The notes: generated by a model not told the origin, from the letters alone. DNA of 64,000 nt from DATHTS01 sp965219305 (GCA_965219305.1 OZ244725.1:3472001-3536000), one strand, 5' to 3'; positions 44,814 to 54,294 are shown, numbered from the stretch's first letter. Made by a program: numbers and translations.

Positions 44814-47800
44814 ATGAGCAAGAATTTTTTAGATTTATTAAAAGAAAAAATCGTCGTTTTCGACGGCGCGATGGGCAGTAATCTGCAAGGGCAGGATTTG
44901 ACGATTGAGGATTGGGGCGGGCAGAATTTTGAGAATTGTTCGGAAAATCTGCTTTATACGAAGCCGGAAGCGATCGAGATCGTTCACCGCGATTTTTTGG
45001 AGGCGGGCTGTGATGTCATCGAGACGAACAGTTTCGGCGGTTCGGAAGTCGTTTTGGCGGAGTTCGGGATTGCCGAGAAGACTTACGATGTCAACAAAAA
45101 AGCGGCGGAATTGGCGAAGCGTCTGGCGAGAGATTATTCGACGAACGAGAAACCGCGTTTTGTCGCTGGTTCGATCGGTCCGGGAACGAAATTGCCGACG
45201 CTCGGACACATTACATTTCGGGATTTGAAAGCGGCTTATGACGAGCAGATTCGCGGACTTGTTGACGGCGGTTCGGATATTTTGATTGTCGAAACGTGTC
45301 AGGATTTATTGCAAACAAAAGCGGCGTTGATGTCTATTTTCGATTATTTCGAAAAGCACAAAATCAAACTTCCGGTTATCGCGCAAGTTACCATCGAGAC
45401 GTTCGGGACGATGCTCAACGGGACGGAGATCGGCGCGGCTCTGACCGCGCTCGAACCGTTTCCGATTGACGTGATCGGGATGAATTGCGGCACGGGACCG
45501 AAACAGATGGCGGAATCTTTGAAATATCTGTGCGAACATTCCGAAATGCCCGTGTCGGTTTTGCCGAACGCCGGTTTGCCGGAAGTCAAAGACGGCGCAC
45601 AGCATTACGACGAAACGCCGGAAAGTTTTACAAAACAGGTCGTCCATTTCGCCAAAGATTTCGGCGTGAACATCGTCGGCGGCTGCTGCGGCACAACGCC
45701 CGAACATATCAAAATGCTGCGCGAAGAGATCGAAAGAATCTCGCCGAAACAGCGCGACGCTTCACTCGCGCCGTCAGCTTCGTCAATCTATTTTCGCCAA
45801 CCTTACGATCAGGACAATTCGTTTTTGATCGTCGGCGAGCGCGTCAATGCGTCGGGATCGAAGAAAATGCGCGACTTGCTCGAAGCCGAAAATTGGGACG
45901 GACTCGTTAATCTCGCCAAATCGCAGGAAAAAGAAGGCGCACACATCTTGGATGTCAACGTGGATTTCGTCGGACGCGACGGCGTTGCCGATATGCACGA
46001 ACTCGTTTCGCGGCTTGTTACAAATGTAAAAATTCCTCTGATGCTCGATTCGACCGAGTGGGAAAAAATGGAAGCGGGACTCGAACACGCGGGCGGAAAA
46101 TGTCTTTTGAATTCGACGAATTACGAAGACGGCGAACCGCGATTTTTGAAGGTTCTGGAACTCGCACGCGAATACGGCGCGGGCATCGTCGTCGGTTTGA
46201 TTGACGAAGTTGGAATGGCGCGAACGGCGGAAGATAAAATAAGAATCGCCCGCCGCGCTTATCAAGATTCAGTAAAATTCGGCATCAACGCGCACGATAT
46301 TTTCTTTGATCCGCTTGCGCTGCCGATTTCGACGGGAATCGAAGAAGACCGCGCAAACGCTGCGGAGACGATTAAAGCGATCAAACAGATCAAGGAAGAA
46401 ATGCCCGACGCGAATATTATTTTGGGCGTTTCAAACATTTCGTTCGGCTTGAATCCGGCGGCGCGTGTTGTTTTGAATTCGGTGTTTCTGCACGAATGCG
46501 TCGAAGCCGGAATGAATTCGGCAATCGTCAATGCGTCGAAAATTCTGCCGCTCAATCGTTTCAACGAACACGAAATCGAAGTCGCGCTTGATTTGATTTA
46601 CGACCGCCGAAAATTCGACGGCGACATCGTAACTTACGATCCGCTCGGCGAATTTACGACGATGTTTGAGGGCAAAACGACGAAATCAATGAAGAAAGAT
46701 ATTTCGAGTTTGCCGATTGAAGAACGCTTAAAAGAACACATCATCGAAGGCGAAAAGATCGGTTTGGAAGACAATCTGAAAATCGCGCTCGAAAAATATC
46801 CCGCACTTGAGATCATCAACACAATTCTTCTGGGCGGAATGAAAGTCGTCGGCGATTTGTTCGGAAGCGGTCAGATGCAGTTGCCGTTCGTTCTGCAATC
46901 AGCGGAAGCGATGAAAGCGGCGGTGAAATTCCTCGAACCGTTTATGGACAAGGTCGAAGGCGAATCGAACAAAGGCGTGATGGTTTTGGCGACCGTCAAA
47001 GGCGACGTTCACGACATCGGCAAAAATCTGGTTGACATTATCCTGACCAACAACGGCTACAAGGTCGTCAATCTAGGCATCAAACAAGGCGTTGACACGA
47101 TTTTAGATGCGGCAGTCGAACATAAAGCGCACGCTATCGGAATGTCCGGTTTGCTCGTCAAATCCACGTTGATTATGCGTGACAATTTGCTGATAATGAA
47201 CGAACGCGGTCTAAATACGCCCGTCGTCTTAGGCGGCGCGGCGTTAAATCGCCGATACGTTGACAACGATCTCGTGCCGATCTTCGACGGCAGATTGTTC
47301 TACGCGCGTGATGCGTTCGACGGTTTGAACGCGATGGACGAATTGACGCAGAAGACGGAAAACAGTAGTCAGAAGTCAGAAGTCAGAAGTCAGCAATCGG
47401 AAGTTAAAACAAAATCTGCGGCGGCGAACGGCAAGTCAGAACCATCTGCGGTAGCGGATGGTTTAAGCGACGCAATCGAAACGATAACGGATGAAGAAGA
47501 TTTAGTCGGCGAAGATGCAAAATTAGGAAAAGTCGCCGCGAGAGTTTCGCAGCGAACGACGAACGACGAACAACGAACAAATCACACGACAAAATCAAAC
47601 GTCCAACCCGCCGGGCGCATTCCGACCGCGCCGTTTTACGGTTCAAAGGTCGTCGAGATCAAAGATTTAAATAAAGTTTTCGATTTCATCAACGAAACCG
47701 CGCTTTTCAAAGGTCAGTGGCAATATAAACAGGGCAGAAAATCGCCGGAAGAATATCAAAAAATTCTCGAAGAAACCGTCTATCCGAAATTCCGCGAACT

Positions 47801-48425
47801 CAAAGCGCAGGCGATCCGCGAAAAACTGCTTGAAGCAAAATTAGTTTACGGCTATTTCCCATGTCAGTCGGAAAATAACGATTTAATAATTTACGAAGAC
47901 GACGAACGCACCGAAAGAATGCGTTTCACATTTCCGCGCCAACCGCTCGAACAGCGCGGCGGGCAAAACTTGTGTCTCGCCGATTATTTCGCTGCGAAAG
48001 ATTCAGGCGTAATTGACACAGTCGCGTTTCATCTCGTTACGATGGGCAAAAAAGCGTCCGAGCATTCCGCCGAACTTTTCGCGTCCGACAATTACACCGA
48101 TTATCTTTTGTTCCACGGTCTCTCGGTCGAATCGGCGGAAGCCCTCGCCGAAATGTGGCACAAACGCATCCGCGAAGAACTCGGTTACGCCGAAAATGAC
48201 GCAAAAGACTTAAACAAACTCTTCAAACAAGGCTACCAAGGCTCACGCTACAGCTTCGGCTATCCCGCGTGTCCGCGCCTCGAAGACCAAACCAAACTTT
48301 TCGAACTCTTAAAACCCGAAAGAATTGATGTCGAACTAACCGAAGAATTCCAACTCGACCCCGAACAATCAACTTCGGCAATCATCATTCATCATCCTGA
48401 GGCGAAGTATTTTAATGTTGACTAA
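44814..48425 (+). CDS. metH: Cobalamin-dependent methionine synthase
   Basis: 1203 residues, full length. Homocysteine domain 1-310 with zinc ligands Cys225 (NCGTGP) and Cys291/Cys292 (GGCCGTTPEH). Methyltetrahydrofolate domain about 325-620. B12 cap about 640-700, and cobalamin domain with D-x-H-x-x-G at DVHDIGK (His733). Activation domain about 950-1203. Between the last two lies an unusual low-complexity linker of about 95 residues (848-942) coded by short tandem repeats. No cobalamin or SAM riboswitch precedes it. The 3' end is duplicated at 49598. Confidence 0.96.
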   Translation: MSKNFLDLLKEKIVVFDGAMGSNLQGQDLTIEDWGGQNFENCSENLLYTKPEAIEIVHRDFLEAGCDVIETNSFGGSEVVLAEFGIAEKTYDVNKKAAELAKRLARDYSTNEKPRFVAGSIGPGTKLPTLGHITFRDLKAAYDEQIRGLVDGGSDILIVETCQDLLQTKAALMSIFDYFEKHKIKLPVIAQVTIETFGTMLNGTEIGAALTALEPFPIDVIGMNCGTGPKQMAESLKYLCEHSEMPVSVLPNAGLPEVKDGAQHYDETPESFTKQVVHFAKDFGVNIVGGCCGTTPEHIKMLREEIERISPKQRDASLAPSASSIYFRQPYDQDNSFLIVGERVNASGSKKMRDLLEAENWDGLVNLAKSQEKEGAHILDVNVDFVGRDGVADMHELVSRLVTNVKIPLMLDSTEWEKMEAGLEHAGGKCLLNSTNYEDGEPRFLKVLELAREYGAGIVVGLIDEVGMARTAEDKIRIARRAYQDSVKFGINAHDIFFDPLALPISTGIEEDRANAAETIKAIKQIKEEMPDANIILGVSNISFGLNPAARVVLNSVFLHECVEAGMNSAIVNASKILPLNRFNEHEIEVALDLIYDRRKFDGDIVTYDPLGEFTTMFEGKTTKSMKKDISSLPIEERLKEHIIEGEKIGLEDNLKIALEKYPALEIINTILLGGMKVVGDLFGSGQMQLPFVLQSAEAMKAAVKFLEPFMDKVEGESNKGVMVLATVKGDVHDIGKNLVDIILTNNGYKVVNLGIKQGVDTILDAAVEHKAHAIGMSGLLVKSTLIMRDNLLIMNERGLNTPVVLGGAALNRRYVDNDLVPIFDGRLFYARDAFDGLNAMDELTQKTENSSQKSEVRSQQSEVKTKSAAANGKSEPSAVADGLSDAIETITDEEDLVGEDAKLGKVAARVSQRTTNDEQRTNHTTKSNVQPAGRIPTAPFYGSKVVEIKDLNKVFDFINETALFKGQWQYKQGRKSPEEYQKILEETVYPKFRELKAQAIREKLLEAKLVYGYFPCQSENNDLIIYEDDERTERMRFTFPRQPLEQRGGQNLCLADYFAAKDSGVIDTVAFHLVTMGKKASEHSAELFASDNYTDYLLFHGLSVESAEALAEMWHKRIREELGYAENDAKDLNKLFKQGYQGSRYSFGYPACPRLEDQTKLFELLKPERIDVELTEEFQLDPEQSTSAIIIHHPEAKYFNVD
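47356..47420 (+). repeat. AGTCAGA tandem repeat within metH linker
   Basis: AGTCAGAAGTCAGAAGTCAG and a final imperfect unit code for SQKSEVRSQQSEVK. In-frame 10-base-type units, an intergenic-style repeat inside a gene. Confidence 0.75.
47553..47585 (+). repeat. ACGACGAACAACGAAC-type tract in metH linker
   Basis: GCGAACGACGAACGACGAAC followed by AACGAACAAAT codes RTTNDEQRTN. A second simple repeat near the first within the same linker. Confidence 0.65.
48354..48425 (+). repeat. metH 3' end, original copy of a 72-base duplication
   Basis: Matches 49598-49669 with two mismatches (GCA/GCG and GAC/GAG in the last codons). It codes the C-terminal residues and stop of MetH. Confidence 0.9.
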
Positions 48426-48441
48426 GTTGTGAACTAATTTT

Positions 48442-49065
48442 ATGAAAAATATTCGTTATATAGTAGATGATAAAAAGAACGAAATTTCTGCCATTTTACA
48501 AATGGACGATTTTAATGAAATAGAGTCATATTTAACATATCGTCTGATTGTTGTTTTGTGTCCGACTTTATTTCAAATGCTTGAAATTCCTGCCAAAGCT
48601 GTAATCTTTCTTAACCTTTTATTACAACACGACGGATATAAATTTAATCAAGAAGTTAATTTGAAAGATGAGTGGATGGTAAATAAAAGAAAAAAGATTG
48701 GAAAAAGTACTGTTAAAAACCATAGAAGAGAGTTAAAAACTTTTATGAAGGCTAATAATTTAGCGATTATTGATATTGACTATAATCAAGTTGAAGTATC
48801 AAGAGAAATTGGAACAGCTTATAATCTAAGATTTATATCAGTTTTAAAGTCTGCAATCAGAGAATTTTCTCAAAGCAGAGATATTTCAATTAAAGACGTT
48901 GTCAGAACAATTTCTTACATAGAAAAAAACGAAGATTCTTTATTAGCAACAAAAAATAATAACGTGATTTCAGAATTGATTAAATGTATTGAGGAACAAA
49001 TTCCTGAAATAAAATTTCCGCCTAAAATAAATGAAACGGAACAAATGTTAAAAAACAAGTTATAA
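48442..49065 (+). CDS. Hypothetical protein (207 aa) with antitoxin-like N-terminus
   Basis: No family recognised. The first 30 residues (MKNIRYIVDDKKNEISAILQ) resemble the start of the RelB-type antitoxin encoded at 49148 (MTNVQYITDVEGHKTAVIVP). A central basic segment, VNKRKKIGKSTVKNHRRELK, could be a helix-turn-helix. No signal peptide. Much more AT-rich than metH. It is the first gene of an island bounded by the metH duplication. Confidence 0.65.
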   Translation: MKNIRYIVDDKKNEISAILQMDDFNEIESYLTYRLIVVLCPTLFQMLEIPAKAVIFLNLLLQHDGYKFNQEVNLKDEWMVNKRKKIGKSTVKNHRRELKTFMKANNLAIIDIDYNQVEVSREIGTAYNLRFISVLKSAIREFSQSRDISIKDVVRTISYIEKNEDSLLATKNNNVISELIKCIEEQIPEIKFPPKINETEQMLKNKL

Positions 49066-49126
49066 TTTATACAGTATTAAATGCAATTATTAAATAATTA
49101 GATGCAATTATTTAATACTGTATAAA
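49066..49126. repeat. 17-bp perfect inverted repeat
   Basis: TTTATACAGTATTAAAT (49066-49082) and ATTTAATACTGTATAAA (49110-49126), with a 27-base spacer holding two ATGCAATTATT(A/T)AATA direct repeats. It lies between the 207-aa gene and the RelB-like antitoxin, so it is a candidate operator for autorepression or a terminator. Confidence 0.7.
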
Positions 49127-49147
49127 CTGAGTTGAAATAAAAAATCT

Positions 49148-49339
49148 ATGACGAATGTTCAATACATAACCGATGTCGAAGGTCATAAAACGGCGGTAAT
49201 CGTGCCGATTGAAGATTACGAAGAAATGATCGAAGATTTGCATTTCGGCAAGATAGCCCGCGAAAGCAAAGACGAATCGAAGCGCGATTTTAACGAGTTT
49301 TTAGAGGAAATGCGCGAACAAGGTGAGATAGATGTATAA
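49148..49339 (+). CDS. RelB-family antitoxin
   Basis: 63 residues starting MTNVQYITDVEGHKTAVIVP, the beta-strand start of RelB/Phd-like antitoxins, then PIEDYEEMIEDLHFGKIA and an acidic C-terminal helix that would wrap the toxin. The toxin gene overlaps its end by 8 bases. Confidence 0.85.
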   Translation: MTNVQYITDVEGHKTAVIVPIEDYEEMIEDLHFGKIARESKDESKRDFNEFLEEMREQGEIDV

Positions 49340-49586
49340 AATCTCGATCATCAAACGCGCCGAAAAAGACATCAAAAAACTCGACCGCTCAAATAAAAAT
49401 CGCGTCGTCAAGGCGATTATGGATTTAGCCGGTGAACCGCGTCCCGCCGGTTGCCGAAAAGTTTCAAGCGAGCCCGGCGTGTGGCGAATCCGCGTCGGCG
49501 ATTGGCGCATCGGTTACACGGTTGACGATGGCGAATTGCTCGTAACCGTTATTCGTGTCGCTCACAGAGGCGAATTTTACGACTAA
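49332..49586 (+). CDS. RelE/ParE-family toxin
   Basis: 84 residues. Typical RelE pattern: YKISIIKRAEKDIKKLDRSN, GVWRIRVGDWRIGYTVDDGE and a late VIRVAHRGEFYD. RelE toxins cut mRNA on the ribosome, whereas ParE inhibits gyrase. The Arg-rich WRIRVGDWRI and the late H-R-x-x-x-Y favour RelE. Coupled to the RelB-type antitoxin. Confidence 0.9.
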   Translation: MYKISIIKRAEKDIKKLDRSNKNRVVKAIMDLAGEPRPAGCRKVSSEPGVWRIRVGDWRIGYTVDDGELLVTVIRVAHRGEFYD

Positions 49587-49597
49587 CAAAATCCCAC

Positions 49598-49669
49598 CTC
49601 GACCCCGAACAATCAACTTCGGCGATCATCATTCATCATCCTGAGGCGAAGTATTTTAATGTTGAGTAA
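49598..49669 (+). repeat. Duplicated metH 3' end, second copy
   Basis: 72 bases identical to 48354-48425 except two positions. It stands without the rest of metH, just before the DUF262 gene, marking a duplication or insertion event. Confidence 0.9.
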
Positions 49670-49681
49670 AATGTAAAAATT

Positions 49682-51391
49682 ATGGAAGCAGGAAAGAGAA
49701 CAATTAACGATATTTTTAACGGCAATCGCGTTTTAGAGATTCCATTTTTTCAACGCTCATATGTTTGGGGAGAAGAACAGTGGGAAAGGCTTTTGAATGA
49801 TATGGAAAATGTTTCAAAATCAAATAAGCCTTATTTTTTAGGTTCGGTCATTCTAAAACAGCAGACTACAAACACTCAAAATATTGTAGGAGACATTAGA
49901 ACAGTTGTTGATGGTCAGCAAAGAATAACCACGCTCAATATCTTCTTCAAAGTGTTGTGCCTCAAAACAAATTTGAATGCGAGTTTTGAAAGAGTTTTTA
50001 AACTTATTAATAACGAAATTGCTTTGCTTCACAATCATAATGATATTGATTCATTCAATCGAATTTTGAATCTTACGTCGGAAGATGAATTGACAGATAC
50101 TGACGAAATAACAAATGCCTACAATTATTTCTGTGACAAAATTGATATTGACCTTTTAGATTTTCAAAAGATTCTCAGCAATATAATGTTTGTTGGGATT
50201 GATTTGGGACAAGATGAAGACGAACAACAAATTTTCGATACGATAAATTCATTAGGTGTCAGACTCACAACAGCAGAATTGCTGAAAAATTATTTCTTCG
50301 GTAGAGATGAACTTCAGTATTACATTGACTATTGGCGTGAAATCTTTGAAAAGGATTTAGAAACCAAAAATTTTTGGGATAAAGAAATCACGACCGGAAG
50401 AACGAAAAGAAATAATATTGACCTTTTCTTTTACTCGTTTTTACAAATAAAAGTTCAAGACGATAAATTGAATGTTAAGACGGAAGACAAAAACGATTTT
50501 ACAAAAGTTGAAGGACTTTTCGATTCTTACAAAAAATTCATCTCTGAATACGGAATTGACAAACGAGCTTTAGTTTCCGAGATTCGGGATTATGCCAAGA
50601 TTTATCGTGATGGTTTTGATTTCGACATTGTTGATTCTGAAATTACGGATCAGTATGGCGTAGAAAGAATCAATGCGATCATTTTTGGTTTAGAAAATAC
50701 AACTTTGATTCCGTATGTGTTGTTTGTTTTGAAGAATGTTTTAGATTCAAATCAAAAGAAAGAGTTATTTGAGTATTTAGAATCTTACATTATGCGAAGA
50801 ATGATAACTCATGCCAACACCAAAAACTATAATCAGTTGTTTTCTGAAAGGCTTATTTTGAACCGGGTTCTCACGAAGGAAGACTCTAAAAATTATATTG
50901 ACAGCCAATCGGAAAAGGTCAATTATATGCCGACTGACGAAGAAGTTACTGAAGGCTTTAAAGATTCTAAGCTCGTTAATAAGCAGTCTGCCGGAATTCT
51001 TTATCTGATGGAATCAAAAATAAGAAATAGAAACTCTCATTCGACTTCGCTTTTGGGATTAAACAGATATAGCTTAGAACACTTAATGCCGAAAAAATGG
51101 GAAAATCATTGGGATAATTCCCTAACGCCAGAAGAAAAAATAAATCGTAATCGAACACTTTTGACTTTAGGAAACTTAGCGATTATAACTTCATCTCTCA
51201 ATTCTTCAATTAGAGATTCTGATTGGGAAACCAAGAAAAATGGAAAAGGTGATAGGAAAGGATTAAAACATTATTCTGCCGGATTAGAAACGCTCGGAGA
51301 ATTTCTTGACGAATCCGATTGGAATGAATTAACCATTCAAAATCGCGCTGATTATTTAGCTGAAAAAGCTATTTCTATTTGGAAATCTTAG
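49682..51391 (+). CDS. DUF262/DUF1524 protein, GmrSD-like nuclease candidate
   Basis: 569 residues. The DUF262 ParB-like domain at the N-terminus has LEIPFFQRSYVW (19-30), YFLGSVIL and VDGQQRITTLNIFF (about 77-90). The C-terminal DUF1524 has an HNH-like core with YSLEHLMPKKWENHW (His-x-x-Pro) and LGNLAIITSSLNSS. In GmrSD, this pair degrades modified phage DNA using NTP, so a type IV restriction role is likely. Cytoplasmic. It stands just behind the duplicated metH tail. Confidence 0.88.
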   Translation: MEAGKRTINDIFNGNRVLEIPFFQRSYVWGEEQWERLLNDMENVSKSNKPYFLGSVILKQQTTNTQNIVGDIRTVVDGQQRITTLNIFFKVLCLKTNLNASFERVFKLINNEIALLHNHNDIDSFNRILNLTSEDELTDTDEITNAYNYFCDKIDIDLLDFQKILSNIMFVGIDLGQDEDEQQIFDTINSLGVRLTTAELLKNYFFGRDELQYYIDYWREIFEKDLETKNFWDKEITTGRTKRNNIDLFFYSFLQIKVQDDKLNVKTEDKNDFTKVEGLFDSYKKFISEYGIDKRALVSEIRDYAKIYRDGFDFDIVDSEITDQYGVERINAIIFGLENTTLIPYVLFVLKNVLDSNQKKELFEYLESYIMRRMITHANTKNYNQLFSERLILNRVLTKEDSKNYIDSQSEKVNYMPTDEEVTEGFKDSKLVNKQSAGILYLMESKIRNRNSHSTSLLGLNRYSLEHLMPKKWENHWDNSLTPEEKINRNRTLLTLGNLAIITSSLNSSIRDSDWETKKNGKGDRKGLKHYSAGLETLGEFLDESDWNELTIQNRADYLAEKAISIWKS

Positions 51392-51401
51392 AATATTAAA
51401 C

Positions 51402-51812
51402 GTGAACTACAAAAACATTATCACCATCGAACCAAGCAAACGCGGCGGAAAACCTTGTATTCGCGGAATGCGGATGACGATTGAGGATGTTTTGGAATAT
51501 CTTGCTTCGGGGATGAGCGAAGATGAATTATTGGCAGAGTTTCCTTATCTGACGGAAGACGACATTATTGCTTGTCTGGTTTACGGCGGTGATGGTGAGG
51601 ACGTTTCGGCAGGAATCAGGAAGATGCAAAATGATCTGGCGATGAAGAAAACGCCGATTGAGCGCGTTAAAATTTCGTGTAAGATAACTCAATTTGTGCG
51701 CGATGAGATCATCGCATCTTTGCCGAAAGATTTGTCGGAAAAGGAATTCAAAAAACAACTCTATTTCCGCACTTACGGTGAGCATTTGCCGGAGGATTTT
51801 TTCAAAGATTGA
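51402..51812 (+). CDS. DUF433-domain protein with C-terminal extension
   Basis: 136 residues from a GTG start (no closer ATG). DUF433 about 4-65: IEPSKRGGKPCIRGMRMTIE and DVLEYLASGMSEDELL, followed by YLTEDDIIACL. DUF433 proteins are usually antitoxins for a DUF5615 partner. Here no partner follows, and the C-terminal half (about 80-136) is an unknown helical region. It starts 10 bases after the DUF262 gene. Confidence 0.8.
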   Translation: MNYKNIITIEPSKRGGKPCIRGMRMTIEDVLEYLASGMSEDELLAEFPYLTEDDIIACLVYGGDGEDVSAGIRKMQNDLAMKKTPIERVKISCKITQFVRDEIIASLPKDLSEKEFKKQLYFRTYGEHLPEDFFKD

Positions 51813-52215
51813 TTTTTTGCTCTTAATTATTGACTTTTCAGCATCTGAAACTCTCTCCGGTTCCGACCTGTAGAACTAAATCAATTTAATAATTTTGCTA
51901 AAACTCATTTTCAAACTTCAAAAGTCTTTTGCAGCCCGCCCGAATGCGACTTAACCCGTATTTTTCGGGAATAAAGAAAAAACTAATAAAAATCATTGAT
52001 CTTTCGATGTTATTCCGCAAATCTTAAAAACTGTTTGAAACTGGTAAAGAAAAAGAATTGTTCAATTTTAATTTTCAGAGTTTCTAAACATTTCCAAAGT
52101 ATTCTGACTGCGCCGCGTTGTCAGACCTCAAATAATTACGGCACTGAATTTGCATTGACCGTCTGTGAAGCAGTTTCCGGACGGTAAATTGCTAACTTCA
52201 TTTTTACAAATTTTG
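51813..52215. other. About 400-base non-coding stretch before flhA
   Basis: No gene with a ribosome site. A short CCCG...CGGG hairpin occurs near 51955, and ACCGTC...GACGGT at about 52159-52186 overlaps the upstream GTG. It probably contains the promoter of the flagellar operon, but no clear -10/-35 was identified. Confidence 0.6.
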
Positions 52216-54294
52216 ATGCAAAACTCTTCAATTGAACGCTTTTTAGGAAAAATTCAAAACTTTTCGCACTTTACCGTGCCGTTAGCGGCGGTCGTGATTT
52301 TGTTGGTTTTACTGGTTCCTTTGCCGGCTATACTGCTCGACGTTTTAATCAGTTTTAACTTGATGTTGTCAGTCGTCGTGCTGTTGGTTTCGATGTATAT
52401 TCTCGAACCTGTAAAGTTTACGGCATTTCCGAATTTATTGCTGATGACGACGCTCTACAGGCTTGCCTTGAACGTTGCGACATCGCGTCTGATTTTGACT
52501 GCCGGAAATTCCGGTGAATCCGCCGCCGGTTCGGTTATCAAGGCGTTCGGCGAATTTGTCATCGGCGGAAATTTCGTCGTCGGCGTGGTTATTTTCTTAA
52601 TTTTGCTGGCGATTCAATTTCTGGTCGTCAATCACGGTGCAGTGCGTTCTTCGGAAGTTTCGGCGCGTTTTACGCTCGACGCGATGCCCGGCAAACAGAT
52701 GGCGGTTGATGCCGATTTAGCGGCGGGAATGATTGACGAGGTAACGGCAAAGCAGAGGCGCGACGACATCAGTCAGGGAGCGGAATTTCACGGCGCGATG
52801 GACGGCGCGATTCGTTTTACGCAGCGTGATGCGGTTGCTTCGATCATTATCGTCGTCATCAATATCGGCGCGGGTTTCGCCATCGGTGTTTTGCAAAACG
52901 GTCTGCCGCTGGCGGACGCAATAAAACTTTATACGACTTTGACGGTCGGCGACGGTGTTGCGGCGGCAATTCCTTCTTTATTTGTTTCGGTGGCGGCGGC
53001 GATTATTACTACACGTTCGGCAACGACATCGAGTATGGGAAATGAAGCGGCGACACAGCTGCTGAATAATCCGCGACCTTTATTTATCGCCGCCGCAGTG
53101 CTTGCCTTTCTCGGAATTCTGCCCGGAATGCCGCATTTTGCTTTTCTTTCGCTCGCCGTAGGCGCGGGAATAGTCGGTTATCTGGCGATGTATCAAGCGA
53201 AAAATACGGCGCAGGAACTAGAAGCTGAAGAATCGGCGGCGAAATTGTTAGAGAATGTGGAAGAACCCGAAAGAATTGAGAGTTTGTTGAAAATTGACGC
53301 GCTTGCGCTCGAGGTCGGTTACGGCTTGGTCGGTCTGGTTAGTTCAGACGATTCGTTTCTCAATCGAATCCGCGAAATTCGCCGTCAGATGGCAATCGAA
53401 CTCGGAATTATCGTGCCTTCGGTTCACGTCAGAGATAATCTACAGCTTGCGCCGCGCGAGTATGCGCTGCTGCTCAAAGGAGAAAAAATCGCGCAGGGAG
53501 AATTATACCCCGACGGCTTTCTGGCAATTGATCCGGGCGTTGTGCGCGAAAAAATGGCGGGCATCGAAACGACCGATCCGGCGTTCGGGATGCCGTCGGT
53601 TTGGATTCGCAGAAGCGAAGACCGCGACCGCGCCGTTTCCGCCGGATACACGGTAGTTGATTCGACGACCGTCGTCTGTACGCATCTTTCCGAAATAATA
53701 AAATGCCACGCTCACGAGTTGCTCGGCAGACAGGAAACCCGCGCTCTGCTTGATTCGCTGGCAGAAACGCATCCGAAAACCGTCGAGGAAGCAACGCCGA
53801 AAGTTCTCTCGCTCGGCGAGACGCAGAGAGTTCTACAAAATTTACTTTGCGAGCGCGTGCCGATCCGCGATCTGGCGACGATTTTAGAATCTATCACAGA
53901 TGTCGGTGTGGTGACGCGCGATGTCAATGCTTTGACGGAAGCCGCCCGTTCGTCGCTTGCCAGAACCATCTCGGCAAGTCTCGCCAACGAGAGCGGGGAA
54001 CTGTCCGTTTTGACGCTCAATCCGCGTCTTGAAAATCAGCTTGCCGAACGTCTCGGACTGCTCGGCGGCGCGAATAATCAGCCGATTGAGCCGGAATTCG
54101 GCAGACAGATATTGGAAAAAATAGAAACCGCTTCGCGTGCCGCCGTGATGTCGCAGCCTATCGTTTTATGCTCTTCGATGGTGCGTCCGCACCTGAGAAA
54201 ACTTACGGAACGGTTCTTGCCTGAACTGGTAATAATATCCCACGGGGAAGTCGGGTCAAATGTTCGACTGGTTTCGATGGGAGCAGTTGATTGA
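52216..54294 (+). CDS. flhA: Flagellar export apparatus protein FlhA
   Basis: 692 residues from ATG 52216. A GTG at 52165 would add 17 residues but overlaps a hairpin. N-terminal membrane domain with eight hydrophobic segments and the conserved RFTLDAMPGKQMAVDADL (about 150-167) of the FHIPEP family, and a cytoplasmic C-terminal domain that docks chaperone-substrate pairs. It starts the flagellar cluster in the order flhA-flhF-flhG-fliA-fliM-fliN. Export of rod, hook and filament proteins depends on it. Confidence 0.95.
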   Translation: MQNSSIERFLGKIQNFSHFTVPLAAVVILLVLLVPLPAILLDVLISFNLMLSVVVLLVSMYILEPVKFTAFPNLLLMTTLYRLALNVATSRLILTAGNSGESAAGSVIKAFGEFVIGGNFVVGVVIFLILLAIQFLVVNHGAVRSSEVSARFTLDAMPGKQMAVDADLAAGMIDEVTAKQRRDDISQGAEFHGAMDGAIRFTQRDAVASIIIVVINIGAGFAIGVLQNGLPLADAIKLYTTLTVGDGVAAAIPSLFVSVAAAIITTRSATTSSMGNEAATQLLNNPRPLFIAAAVLAFLGILPGMPHFAFLSLAVGAGIVGYLAMYQAKNTAQELEAEESAAKLLENVEEPERIESLLKIDALALEVGYGLVGLVSSDDSFLNRIREIRRQMAIELGIIVPSVHVRDNLQLAPREYALLLKGEKIAQGELYPDGFLAIDPGVVREKMAGIETTDPAFGMPSVWIRRSEDRDRAVSAGYTVVDSTTVVCTHLSEIIKCHAHELLGRQETRALLDSLAETHPKTVEEATPKVLSLGETQRVLQNLLCERVPIRDLATILESITDVGVVTRDVNALTEAARSSLARTISASLANESGELSVLTLNPRLENQLAERLGLLGGANNQPIEPEFGRQILEKIETASRAAVMSQPIVLCSSMVRPHLRKLTERFLPELVIISHGEVGSNVRLVSMGAVD

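Noticed and set aside
47356..47585. Repeat tracts in metH considered as a CRISPR-like array
   Set aside because: Units are 7-10 bases without spacers of uniform size and lie in frame inside a coding gene. No cas genes nearby.
52165..52215. GTG 52165 as flhA start
   Set aside because: No ribosome site and it overlaps a GACGGT hairpin. ATG 52216 gives a normal FlhA N-terminus, though the GTG cannot be fully excluded.
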